Shown here: one piece after another, positions 1-7,944 of the stretch
How positions within the stretch are numbered: the first letter of the stretch is position 1
How the letters are laid out: each line of letters opens with the position of its first letter
From: CAYLHF01 sp964383365
GTDB taxonomy: Bacteria > Bacteroidota > Rhodothermia > Rhodothermales > UBA10348
Direction of reading: 5' to 3'
DNA length: 42,202 bases
Assembly (NCBI GenBank): GCA_964383365.1
Contig: CAYLHF010000024.1
Coordinates: 1 to 42,202 of the forward strand
Notes under the pieces: generated by a model
Seen by the model: the letters and a program-made list of their open reading frames with translations, nothing else
What the model was told of the DNA's origin: nothing
Databases searched by the model: none
Made by a program: the position numbers and the translations under genes

Positions 1-1452
1 GGCGAAGCCGCCGCGGACGCGGGCGAGGGCCCAAGAGTCGCAGGTCATCGTTCCGATCCAGGGCTATTTGACACGGTGGTTGTTGGCGCGGGCATCGCCG
101 GCCTGACCATTGCTCACAGGCTTCACCGCGCCAACCACAATGTTTTGCTACTTGAGGCTTCAGAGCATGTCGGAGGGGCGATCCGGACACATCGTGAAGA
201 CGGATATCTCGTCGAATGCGGACCGAACACCGTACTGGATACGCATCCGGAAGTCCGGGAACTGATTGACGAACTCTCCCTCACGGAAGAACGGATTACG
301 GCATCGGAAACGGCAAAAAAGCGATTTGTTGTTCGGGGTGGTACGCCCGTTGAGATGCCGACAAGCCCACTGGCTCTAGTCAAGACCCGCCTGTTTTCCC
401 GTCGGGCTAAATTGCGACTTCTGGCCGAACCCTTCGTTCGGCGGGTGGATCCTTCGGTGGAAGAGACGGTCGCGGAATTTGTTATCCGTAGACTGGGATG
501 CGAATTCCTGGACTACGCAATCGACCCCTTCGTGAGCGGTGTCTACGCGGGTCGTCCGCAGGGCTTGAGTGTTCGGGAGGCGTTTCCGAAACTCGTCGAG
601 ATCGAGCAAAAATATGGAAGCCTGATCGTCGGACAGATCCGGGGAGCCCGGGAACGAAGGGCGCGACAGGAGAAGGCCAAGACGACGGCCGAGATGTTCT
701 CGTTTCGGACGGGACTCGATCTCTTGCCGAAAGCCATCGCGAACGAACTCGGTGAGCGGGTACAGACGCGCTGCAGAGTCACGTCCATGGTCAGGAACGC
801 GACGGGTTGGGTAATCAGTTATTCGGACGGAAGCGGCGCTGAGCACCAGATAAGTACCCGTTCGGTCGTGTACAGTGCAGGGCTTCAGAAGACGGATCTA
901 CTCGAATCGCTCAGTACCGATAAGGAGCCATTCCGTAACGTCTACTACCCGCCGCTCTGTGTTGCCTCCTTCGGGTATCGAAAAGAACAGGTTGCTCATC
1001 CGTTGGATGGCTTTGGTCTTCTCGTACCATCGGTCGAAAAAAGAAATATTCTCGGAGCACTCTTCGTCTCCTCACTGTTCGAAAATCGTGCTCCCGACGG
1101 ACATGTACTGATTACAGCCTTTGTTGGGGGTTCCAGGCAACCGTCTCTGACAGTGTCTACATCCTCAGCGATTCTGGATACAGCAGAACAGGACCTCCGG
1201 GAACTCCTGAATATCCGGGGGGAGCACGTTTTTAGCCATTTCACCCGTTGGCCTGCTTCCATCCCCCAGTACAATTTGGGATATGGCGCGGTGAAGACAG
1301 CCCTGTCGACACTGGAAGGTGCCAACCCGGGACTCTTCTTTGCCGGTAATTTCCGATCGGGTATCTCGGTGCCCGACACCATTCACTCCAGCTGTCAGAT
1401 CGCCGAGTCCGTCGGTGACTATGTGACGACAACAACTTCCGCGATCAAATGA
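1..1452 (+). CDS. hemY: HemY-type protoporphyrinogen/coproporphyrinogen oxidase, 5' end open
   Basis: FAD-dependent oxidase that aromatises the porphyrinogen ring late in haem synthesis, using O2 in known HemY enzymes. The N-terminal dinucleotide-binding motif VVGAGIAGL is followed by the E-A-S/GG stretch that binds FAD ribose, and the C-terminus carries the FAD-closing segment LFFAGNFRSGISVPDTIHSS. The first available start is GTG at 76, but that would begin inside the first beta strand of the Rossmann fold (MVVGAG). The frame is open without a stop to base 1 (reading ...LFDTVVVGAG), so the true start probably lies upstream of the window. The stop overlaps the hemB ATG (ATGA), so the two are translationally coupled. 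Whether it works on protoporphyrinogen IX (HemY) or coproporphyrinogen III (CgoX) cannot be told from sequence. The family assignment is secure. Confidence 0.9.
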   Translation, partial: GEAAADAGEGPRVAGHRSDPGLFDTVVVGAGIAGLTIAHRLHRANHNVLLLEASEHVGGAIRTHREDGYLVECGPNTVLDTHPEVRELIDELSLTEERITASETAKKRFVVRGGTPVEMPTSPLALVKTRLFSRRAKLRLLAEPFVRRVDPSVEETVAEFVIRRLGCEFLDYAIDPFVSGVYAGRPQGLSVREAFPKLVEIEQKYGSLIVGQIRGARERRARQEKAKTTAEMFSFRTGLDLLPKAIANELGERVQTRCRVTSMVRNATGWVISYSDGSGAEHQISTRSVVYSAGLQKTDLLESLSTDKEPFRNVYYPPLCVASFGYRKEQVAHPLDGFGLLVPSVEKRNILGALFVSSLFENRAPDGHVLITAFVGGSRQPSLTVSTSSAILDTAEQDLRELLNIRGEHVFSHFTRWPASIPQYNLGYGAVKTALSTLEGANPGLFFAGNFRSGISVPDTIHSSCQIAESVGDYVTTTTSAIK

Positions 1453-2438
1453 ACCTACGACCCGAACTCCTCCACCGGCCGCGCCGATTACGATACTCCG
1501 AATCTATCCGAAGTTTGGTCCGGGAAACCTGGCTTCACGCCGACGACTTCATGATGCCTCTCTTCGTCGTTCCGGGATCAAACATAAAGAACGAAATCGG
1601 CTCCATGCCGGGTATGTACCACCATTCGATCGATCGGCTGAGTGAAACCATCGAGCGACTCGTCACGGTCGGTATCCGGTCCATTGTCCTGTTTGGAATA
1701 CCTGATTTCAAAGATGCAGAGGGGACGGACAGTCTCCACGACGACGGAATCATCCAGCGGGCCGTCCGGACTGTGCGAAAGGAGTTCCCCGATCTATATG
1801 TGGCCACCGACGTGTGCCTGTGTGAGTACACGGATCACGGACACTGCGGGATCCTCGAAAACGAGACCGTAAACAACGATAGAACGCTTCCACTGCTACA
1901 AAAACAGGCGGTCAGTCATGCCCGTGCGGGTGCCCACATGGTCGCGCCATCGGGAATGATGGACGGCATGGTCGGTGCCATCCGTTCGGCTCTGGACGCG
2001 GCTGGATTTACTGACGTAGCACTGATGAGCTACGCGGTTAAGTATGCGTCCGCCTACTACGGCCCGTTCAGGGAAGCCGCCCAATCTGCGCCACAAGTTG
2101 GAGATCGCCGTGCCTATCAGATGGATCCGGCCAATCGGCGAGAAGCTATTCGGGAGGCACTCCTCGATGTGGAAGAGGGCGCCGATGTCATCATGGTTAA
2201 ACCGGCGCTTGCGTACCTCGATGTTTTGCGTGAGGTCGCGGACACGGTGGATCTTCCCATCGCCTGCTATAACGTCTCCGGCGAGTATAGCATGATCAAA
2301 GCTGCCGCGGCAGCAGGTCTCGTAGATGGCGACCGGATAATGATGGAGACGCTGACTTCCATGAAGCGGGCAGGAGCCGATATCATCCTCACTTATTTCG
2401 CCGAAGACGCAGCACGACTGCTTAAAAACAGCAACTGA
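1449..2438 (+). CDS. hemB: Delta-aminolevulinic acid dehydratase (porphobilinogen synthase)
   Basis: Condenses two 5-aminolevulinate molecules to porphobilinogen in the cytosol. The 329-aa length is normal for the family. Both Schiff-base lysines are visible: K198 in YAVKYASAYYGPF and K251 in VIMVKPALAYLD. The metal site is the cysteine-rich type: C123, C125 and C133 in DVCLCEYTDHGHCG, which in known family members marks a Zn-dependent enzyme and not the Asp-rich Mg type. The ATG at 1449 overlaps the hemY stop, and hemL begins 2 bp after the stop, so the gene sits inside one operon. No anomalies seen. Confidence 0.96.
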   Translation: MNLRPELLHRPRRLRYSESIRSLVRETWLHADDFMMPLFVVPGSNIKNEIGSMPGMYHHSIDRLSETIERLVTVGIRSIVLFGIPDFKDAEGTDSLHDDGIIQRAVRTVRKEFPDLYVATDVCLCEYTDHGHCGILENETVNNDRTLPLLQKQAVSHARAGAHMVAPSGMMDGMVGAIRSALDAAGFTDVALMSYAVKYASAYYGPFREAAQSAPQVGDRRAYQMDPANRREAIREALLDVEEGADVIMVKPALAYLDVLREVADTVDLPIACYNVSGEYSMIKAAAAAGLVDGDRIMMETLTSMKRAGADIILTYFAEDAARLLKNSN

Positions 2439-2440
2439 CT

Positions 2441-3472
2441 ATGTCCCAGGAAACCTTCACAACTACCAGCGTGCTCCGGCCCACGAGCGATACTCTTTTC
2501 AAAGAGGCACAACGCGTGCTCCCTGGCGGCGTGAATTCTCCCGTCCGGGCGTTCCGCGGGGTCGGCGGGACACCGGTCTATATTCGCGAAGGTTCAGGAT
2601 CCTGTATTACGGATGAGGACGGAAACGACTATATCGATTTTGTAGGTAGTTGGGGTCCGTTGATCGCCGGTCATGCGAATCCCCACGTAGTCGCGGCCGT
2701 CGAGTCTACCCTCCGGAAAGGATTCTCTTTCGGAGCTCCGACCAGGGGTGAGACCTGTCTTGCTGAAATGATCATCGAACGGGTACCCGGCATCGAAATG
2801 ATCCGGCTGGTGAACAGCGGAACAGAAGCCACGATGAGCGCGGTTCGGCTGGCCCGAGCCTATACGGGTCGAGAACGCATCATCAAGTTCAACGGTTGTT
2901 ACCACGGTCACGCCGACTGTTTTTTAATCGCGGCCGGGTCGGGAATGCTCGACATCGGCGAGCCCGATTCTCCGGGTGTTCCAGCCTCCGTTGCCGGAGA
3001 TACACTCATCGCCCGTTTCAATGATGCGGAGAGTGTATCGGCGCTGTTTGAAGCCTACCGGGATGAGATCGCGTGCGTGATCGTCGAGCCCGTAGGTGGA
3101 AATGCCGGTTGCATCCCGCCGGCAGGATCCTTTCTGGAGGATTTACGGAACATATGCTCGGACAACGGCTCGCTCCTCATCTTTGACGAGGTCATGACCG
3201 GATTCAGGATCGCGAGGGGCGGCGCNNNNNNNNNNNNNNNNNNNNNNNNNNNNNNNNNNNNNNNNNNNNNNNNNNNNNNNNNNNNNNNNNNNNNNNNNNN
3301 NNNNNNNNNNNNNNNNNNNNNNNNNCTCGCTCCCAGCCCATTCGAGTGCAGTTTTGTTTCCCTCGCGCACGATGTGACAGCCATCAAAACCTTCATTCAA
3401 CAGGCCGAAAAACACCTGTTGAGAGTATTTCTGACGTCTGACGCAGCTTCTCCTTCAGTCAACCGATCCTGA
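2441..3472 (+). CDS. hemL: Glutamate-1-semialdehyde 2,1-aminomutase, interrupted by assembly gap
   Basis: PLP enzyme converting glutamate-1-semialdehyde to 5-aminolevulinate, the step after HemA. The N-terminal half is typical (LPGGVNSPVRAF, FVGSWGPLIAGHA, NSGTEATMSAVRLARA, KFNGCYHGHAD, FDEVMTGFR), and after the gap the usual C-terminal LAPSPFE...FVSLAH segment follows. The 100-N run (3226-3325) removes the middle. The family is normally about 430 aa, and comparison with the E. coli enzyme from memory suggests roughly 140 residues are missing (about 430 bp, so the gap is larger than drawn). The missing part would include the PLP-binding lysine (LGK-IIGGG region). The frame on both sides is compatible. 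I take this as a complete gene in the organism, broken only in the assembly. Confidence 0.93.
   Translation: MSQETFTTTSVLRPTSDTLFKEAQRVLPGGVNSPVRAFRGVGGTPVYIREGSGSCITDEDGNDYIDFVGSWGPLIAGHANPHVVAAVESTLRKGFSFGAPTRGETCLAEMIIERVPGIEMIRLVNSGTEATMSAVRLARAYTGRERIIKFNGCYHGHADCFLIAAGSGMLDIGEPDSPGVPASVAGDTLIARFNDAESVSALFEAYRDEIACVIVEPVGGNAGCIPPAGSFLEDLRNICSDNGSLLIFDEVMTGFRIARGGXXXXXXXXXXXXXXXXXXXXXXXXXXXXXXXXXXLAPSPFECSFVSLAHDVTAIKTFIQQAEKHLLRVFLTSDAASPSVNRS
3226..3325. other. Assembly gap (100 N) inside hemL
   Basis: Exactly 100 N, a conventional placeholder for unknown length. The flanks share no repeat, unlike the gaps at 7787 and 22658. The family length of the interrupted gene implies that real sequence is missing here. 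Confidence 0.97.
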
Positions 3473-3496
3473 TTAACACCGTTTCAGTAAATAGAT

Positions 3497-4825
3497 ATGT
3501 CCTATCTCGTATTCGGACTGAATCATGAAACCGCTCCCGTATCCGTACGGGAAGCATTCGAACTACCAGATGAGACACTCACGCGTCTCTACGAGTGCGT
3601 TCGGTTACCGAAAGGATCCGAGTGGATGGTCCTTTCGACGTGTAACCGGACGGAAGTATATCTACATGGCACTCGCAACGATCTCAAGACCATCCGGTGG
3701 GCCATCGAAACCGAGTGCGGTCCATGGCCTGCGGCGTGCGGTTTTGAGTATGAAGGTATGGCCGCTGTTACCCATGTTATCGAAGTCATCGCCGGACTCC
3801 GTTCGCAGATTCTGGGGGACGGACAAATCCTGTCACAGGCGAAGAATGCGTACCGTCTCGCGGTCAGAGCGAATATTCTCGGACCCCTCATGCATCGGCT
3901 GGTGCACGCAGCGTTTACGGCCGCAAAGCATACCGTCACGGAGACGGGACTTGGACTGTACGGCGCGTCCGTCGCCCGTAGCGCAGTCCAAACCGCATTA
4001 CATCACCTGCCCGGTGGCCGGCCATCTGAGAATCGGCTGACGGCGCTCGTTCTGGGTGGAGGACACATGGGAAGCCTCTTGATCCGGGAACTTGCCACTC
4101 ACTCGCCTCTAACGTGTACCGTCGCGAATCGGACGCGGGAAATAGCCCGCCATCTCGCATCCAAATTTGATTTTGAGGACATCGATTGGGACGACCGTCT
4201 GTCGTGCACCGCTTCGGTCGACCTCGTATTTGTGACAACGGGTGCACCAGATTACGTGTTGACCCGAGCGCAACTCGCGTCATTGTCGCCGGGTATCAAG
4301 GAAAAGAAAACGCTACTCGTCGATATTGCAGTTCCTCGAAACGTGGACCCGACTATTGCTGATCTGCCGGGCTTTGACGTTCTCAATATTGACGGTCTGG
4401 AAGGCCCGCGCGGCAGGGACGCCTCTCACCTGAGCACCGATCTCGCCGATGCCCGGGCCATCTGCCAGGAGGCTGTAGACGGAATCATAAACTGGTCCGA
4501 TACTCATACGGCAGTGCAGCCTGCCATTCAAACGCTGCATGACACATTCGAGGCCATCAGAAAACGTGAGTTCGATCGGAATATTCATCGCATCGCAGAA
4601 TCTGAGCACGAAGACGTAGAGCGGCTCACTCGCTCGATCATGCAGAAACTGCTCGCCATCCCGATCGTCCACCTGAAGACGATGGCTTCCAACGACATCG
4701 ATTTTTCCTCTCGAATTTCATTCCTGAATCAGGTCTTTGACCGTTCGCAATGTGAAGACGTAAAAGGGCAGGAGAAGAACGACCATTCCGTCGAAGAACA
4801 GAGGCAACTCAGTGTACAAGACTAA
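3497..4825 (+). CDS. hemA: Glutamyl-tRNA reductase
   Basis: NADPH-dependent reduction of Glu-tRNA(Glu) to glutamate-1-semialdehyde, the committed step of the C5 pathway. The catalytic cysteine is C49 in LSTCNRTEVY; the GDGQILSQAKNAY substrate-binding segment and the Rossmann motif LGGGHMGSL follow, with a C-terminal dimerisation helix region. At 442 aa it has the normal length. Its last codons overlap the GTG start of hemC by 14 bp. With HemL next door this shows that the organism makes ALA by the C5 route and not by ALA synthase. Confidence 0.96.
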   Translation: MSYLVFGLNHETAPVSVREAFELPDETLTRLYECVRLPKGSEWMVLSTCNRTEVYLHGTRNDLKTIRWAIETECGPWPAACGFEYEGMAAVTHVIEVIAGLRSQILGDGQILSQAKNAYRLAVRANILGPLMHRLVHAAFTAAKHTVTETGLGLYGASVARSAVQTALHHLPGGRPSENRLTALVLGGGHMGSLLIRELATHSPLTCTVANRTREIARHLASKFDFEDIDWDDRLSCTASVDLVFVTTGAPDYVLTRAQLASLSPGIKEKKTLLVDIAVPRNVDPTIADLPGFDVLNIDGLEGPRGRDASHLSTDLADARAICQEAVDGIINWSDTHTAVQPAIQTLHDTFEAIRKREFDRNIHRIAESEHEDVERLTRSIMQKLLAIPIVHLKTMASNDIDFSSRISFLNQVFDRSQCEDVKGQEKNDHSVEEQRQLSVQD

Positions 4826-5777
4826 GTCCATCGTAATAGGGACGCGCGGTAGCGCTCTCGCCCAGTGGCAGTCGAACCATGTGGCTACCCTCCTCAACAA
4901 GGGCGGTATCGAATCGACGCTCAAGAAAATCGTAACCACCGGAGACGTACGCCTGGACAAACCTCTCCCGGAACTGGGCGACAAGGGACTCTTTACGGCT
5001 GAGCTGGACGCAGCTCTTCTGAATGGCAGTGTGGATCTGGCCGTCCATTCGCTCAAAGACCTTCCCACGGAATTCCCCAATGAACTCTCGTTGGTTGCGA
5101 TTTCTAATCGGGCAGCGCCCTGGGATGTAATGGTCGCCCGTGATCCTGCCGTTGCGATGCTTGAAGATCTTCCGCAAGGCGCGGTCATCGGTACATCATC
5201 ATTGCGGCGATCTGCACAATTACTGGCCAGGCGACCCGACCTCTCCATCGTCTCGGTCCGGGGAAATGTAGAGACCCGAATTCGGAAGGTGGAAACGGAA
5301 CATATGGACGGTGTAGTCCTTGCTGAGGCGGGAATTACCCGATTGGGATTGGAAAAGCATATCTCTTTTCGTTTCGACGACACCATCATGCTTCCGGCCG
5401 TTGCCCAGGGAGCGCTAGGCATAGTGGCCGCCTCGTCCCGGAAGGATGTCGCCGAAATCGCAGACTCGTTACTGAATCACGTGGCAACTGCTGAGGCGGT
5501 TTCTGCTGAGCGAGCCTTTTTGCGGAGACTCGAAGGTGGCTGCCAGGTACCGGTAGCAGCCCACGCCACCCACCGGAGTGTCGGGTTGATCCGCCTGGTT
5601 GGTTGCGTTGCTTCGCTCGATGGCACCCGTGTACTGAGAGATGAAATCGAGGGAGGCGCATCAGATCCGGACGCATTGGGAGTCTCTCTGGCTGAACGAC
5701 TGCTACGGCGCGGAGCAGACCGTATCCTGTCGGCAATACGCGAATCCGGCACGTCGGGATTCGCAACCAATTCGTGA
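4812..5777 (+). CDS. hemC: Porphobilinogen deaminase (hydroxymethylbilane synthase)
   Basis: Polymerises four porphobilinogens to hydroxymethylbilane. It starts GTRGSALAQWQS near residue 10, has the substrate-binding LAVHSLKDLPTE and TSSLRRSAQL segments, and carries the dipyrromethane-cofactor cysteine at C244 in LEGGCQVPVAAHA. The 321-aa length is typical. The start is GTG at 4812, inside the hemA 3' end; there is no closer ATG that keeps the N-terminal strand. The stop overlaps the hemD start region. Confidence 0.96.
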   Translation: MYKTKSIVIGTRGSALAQWQSNHVATLLNKGGIESTLKKIVTTGDVRLDKPLPELGDKGLFTAELDAALLNGSVDLAVHSLKDLPTEFPNELSLVAISNRAAPWDVMVARDPAVAMLEDLPQGAVIGTSSLRRSAQLLARRPDLSIVSVRGNVETRIRKVETEHMDGVVLAEAGITRLGLEKHISFRFDDTIMLPAVAQGALGIVAASSRKDVAEIADSLLNHVATAEAVSAERAFLRRLEGGCQVPVAAHATHRSVGLIRLVGCVASLDGTRVLRDEIEGGASDPDALGVSLAERLLRRGADRILSAIRESGTSGFATNS

Positions 5778-5779
5778 GC

Positions 5780-6625
5780 ATGAAGCAGACTCCATCCATA
5801 TGGCTGTTTCGGGATCACAAGAAAGATGATCCATTCAGTGAGGTATTCTCTTCTTCCGGTTTTTCGGTCCGGTGCGTATCTGTCCTGACGACCGAATACG
5901 TACCTACGCCGATAGAACTTCCATCTGCGATCGATGCGGTTGTCGTAACGAGTCAGCGGAGCGTGGAGGCACTGGCCCGTAGACGGCACATTATCGACAG
6001 AATATGCGCAAGCCGACCATCACTTCCCTGGTTCGTCTCCGGTCCGACAACGGAGGGAAAGCTGACCGGCCTGGGGCTACCGTTATGCATCCAATCCTGT
6101 GGTGGTGCCTCGGTCGAAGACAATCCGGCAAACGGCGAGCAGGGCGGAAGTCTCGCTTCAAATCTTGCAAAATGTATAGTAGCCTCCGGTGCACGAGACG
6201 TCCTCTACCTGGCCGGAGAGCCGCATCGACCCGAATTACCCGGGTTGTTGTCGGAAGCGGGTATAAACGTTCAGATCAGAACACTATACCACACGATACC
6301 GCTCGTACCGGCGGTTCTGGCTGCTATGATAGCCGAGAATGCCCCGGGACAACCTGGCCGAAATACTCCGCCAGAGACGACTTCCAACGAATTGCCTGAT
6401 TGGGTGGCCTTTTTCAGTCCGCGGGGTGTCGCGACGGTTCTCGGATCGCAGGATGTGGAATGGTCAGGAGTAAAAATCGCGGCGATCGGCCCTACGACAG
6501 CACACGAGCTACGGAGACAAGGCGTTGTCCCCGATGCAGTTGCCCCTGGGCCGAAGCCTGAATCCCTGCTGGAGGCAATCCTTGCATTTGACCACCGTTA
6601 CGACGAGGCGATGACGCCACGATAA
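5780..6625 (+). CDS. hemD: Uroporphyrinogen-III synthase
   Basis: Cyclises hydroxymethylbilane with inversion of ring D. HemD proteins diverge strongly in sequence. Here the assignment rests on the two-lobed layout, on the short motifs VVVTSQRSVEAL (about residue 55), VLYLAGEPHRPELPGLL (about 140) and WVAFFSPRGVATVL followed by KIAAIGPTTAHELRRQGVVPDAVAP (about 205-255), and on its place between hemC and hemE. The start is ATG 5780; a GTG at 5774 overlapping the hemC stop is an alternative that would add two residues. The 281-aa length is usual. Confidence 0.9.
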   Translation: MKQTPSIWLFRDHKKDDPFSEVFSSSGFSVRCVSVLTTEYVPTPIELPSAIDAVVVTSQRSVEALARRRHIIDRICASRPSLPWFVSGPTTEGKLTGLGLPLCIQSCGGASVEDNPANGEQGGSLASNLAKCIVASGARDVLYLAGEPHRPELPGLLSEAGINVQIRTLYHTIPLVPAVLAAMIAENAPGQPGRNTPPETTSNELPDWVAFFSPRGVATVLGSQDVEWSGVKIAAIGPTTAHELRRQGVVPDAVAPGPKPESLLEAILAFDHRYDEAMTPR

Positions 6626-6670
6626 GCTTCCAAACAGACGACAAAGAATTTCACTATCGCTGAAAAACCA

Positions 6671-7753
6671 ATGTGCGCAGAACAATTTCCTGCCCTTTCC
6701 AACGATTTGATCATTCGCGCGGCCCGGGGCGAGACCGTCGAGCACGTCCCCGTATGGATGATGCGTCAGGCCGGTCGGTATCTCCCCGAATACCGGGCCG
6801 CGCGAGAAGGACATACTTTTTTTGAGACGTGCCGGATGCCCGATCTGGTGTCCGAACTCACTATCCAACCGGTACGACGCTTCCCGATCGATGCCGCCAT
6901 CATCTTCTCCGACATTCTTGTTATCCCGATCGCCATGGGAATGGAAGTTCAGATGGTCAAGGGGGTAGGTCCCGTCCTTCCCGCCCCTCTGTCCGGACCG
7001 GCCGACCTGGATAGACTGATCAAACCGAATGTCGACGACACACTCGGTTACGTATTTGATGCCATCCGGCAGACCCGGTTCGATCTCGACGGCGCGGTGC
7101 CTCTGATCGGTTTTTCCGGAGCCCCCTGGACCCTGATGGCGTATATGGTGGAAGGCGGAGGAAGCAAAACCTTCTCCACGGCGCGGTCCTGGCTAAGAAC
7201 CGAGCCGGAGGCCACCGACAGGCTCCTCGACAAACTGACGGATACCATCGTTGACTATTTACTGGGACAGATTCGGTCCGGCGCCCAGATCATCCAGTTG
7301 TTTGATTCGTGGTCAGGCCTTCTGGGCCCGGATATTTTCCGACGATTCGAACTCCCGCACCTCAATCGAATTGCGAGTACACTCAAGAGAGAGCACCCGG
7401 AGATTCCGCTGATCATTTTTTCACGCGGTTCCCACTATGCACTCGAAGACCTCTCCGATTCTGATTTCGACGTGATTTCTCTCGATTGGACGATGGACCC
7501 CGCGAAGGCGAGAGAACGAACCAGAGGTAGTATCACACTTCAGGGAAATCTGGATCCGGCCGTACTTTTCGCGCCAGCAGAGACGATTGAGAGCGAAGTC
7601 AGAACGATGATCGAGGGGTTCGGAACCCACCGCTATATCGCCAACCTCGGCCACGGCATGATGCCGGAACACGACCCGGCGAGGGCAGCATCCTTTGTCG
7701 ATGCCGTCCATTCCATATCGCGCGAGATGAATCACTCGTCCGTAGGCGCATAG
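6671..7753 (+). CDS. hemE: Uroporphyrinogen decarboxylase
   Basis: Decarboxylates the four acetate side chains of uroporphyrinogen III to give coproporphyrinogen III. The family signature PVWMMRQAGRYLPEYR is at residues 26-41, with the catalytic aspartate in FSDILVIP and the second signature GFSGAPWTLMAYMVEG. The 360-aa length is normal. It follows hemD by 45 bp. The stop lies in a 55-bp stretch that is duplicated on the far side of the adjacent gap; with the artefact collapsed, hemH would start about 36 bp downstream. Confidence 0.96.
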   Translation: MCAEQFPALSNDLIIRAARGETVEHVPVWMMRQAGRYLPEYRAAREGHTFFETCRMPDLVSELTIQPVRRFPIDAAIIFSDILVIPIAMGMEVQMVKGVGPVLPAPLSGPADLDRLIKPNVDDTLGYVFDAIRQTRFDLDGAVPLIGFSGAPWTLMAYMVEGGGSKTFSTARSWLRTEPEATDRLLDKLTDTIVDYLLGQIRSGAQIIQLFDSWSGLLGPDIFRRFELPHLNRIASTLKREHPEIPLIIFSRGSHYALEDLSDSDFDVISLDWTMDPAKARERTRGSITLQGNLDPAVLFAPAETIESEVRTMIEGFGTHRYIANLGHGMMPEHDPARAASFVDAVHSISREMNHSSVGA

Positions 7754-7786
7754 CGTCCTATCACCCGGCATCGCCCAGTATCACCC
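7732..7786. repeat. 55-bp direct repeat, left copy, flanking spurious gap
   Basis: This 55-bp segment (end of hemE plus spacer) recurs exactly at 7887-7941 on the other side of a 100-N run. An identical arrangement with the same 55-bp length occurs at the gap at 22658. This is what unmerged de Bruijn graph contig ends with k = 55 look like, and it is not a biological repeat. Confidence 0.95.
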
Positions 7787-7886
7787 NNNNNNNNNNNNNN
7801 NNNNNNNNNNNNNNNNNNNNNNNNNNNNNNNNNNNNNNNNNNNNNNNNNNNNNNNNNNNNNNNNNNNNNNNNNNNNNNNNNNNNNN
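7787..7886. other. Assembly gap (100 N), probably no missing sequence
   Basis: A 100-N placeholder between two copies of the same 55-bp sequence. Removing the Ns and one copy gives a continuous hemE-hemH junction with a short spacer, as expected for this operon. Confidence 0.93.
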
Positions 7887-7941
7887 TCACTCGTCCGTAG
7901 GCGCATAGCGTCCTATCACCCGGCATCGCCCAGTATCACCC
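7887..7941. repeat. 55-bp direct repeat, right copy, flanking spurious gap
   Basis: Exact copy of 7732-7786. It ends 3 bp before the hemH ATG. It duplicates the last five codons or so and the stop of hemE, so any reading of the copied 3' end of hemE here is an artefact. Confidence 0.95.
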
Positions 7942-7944
7942 TCC

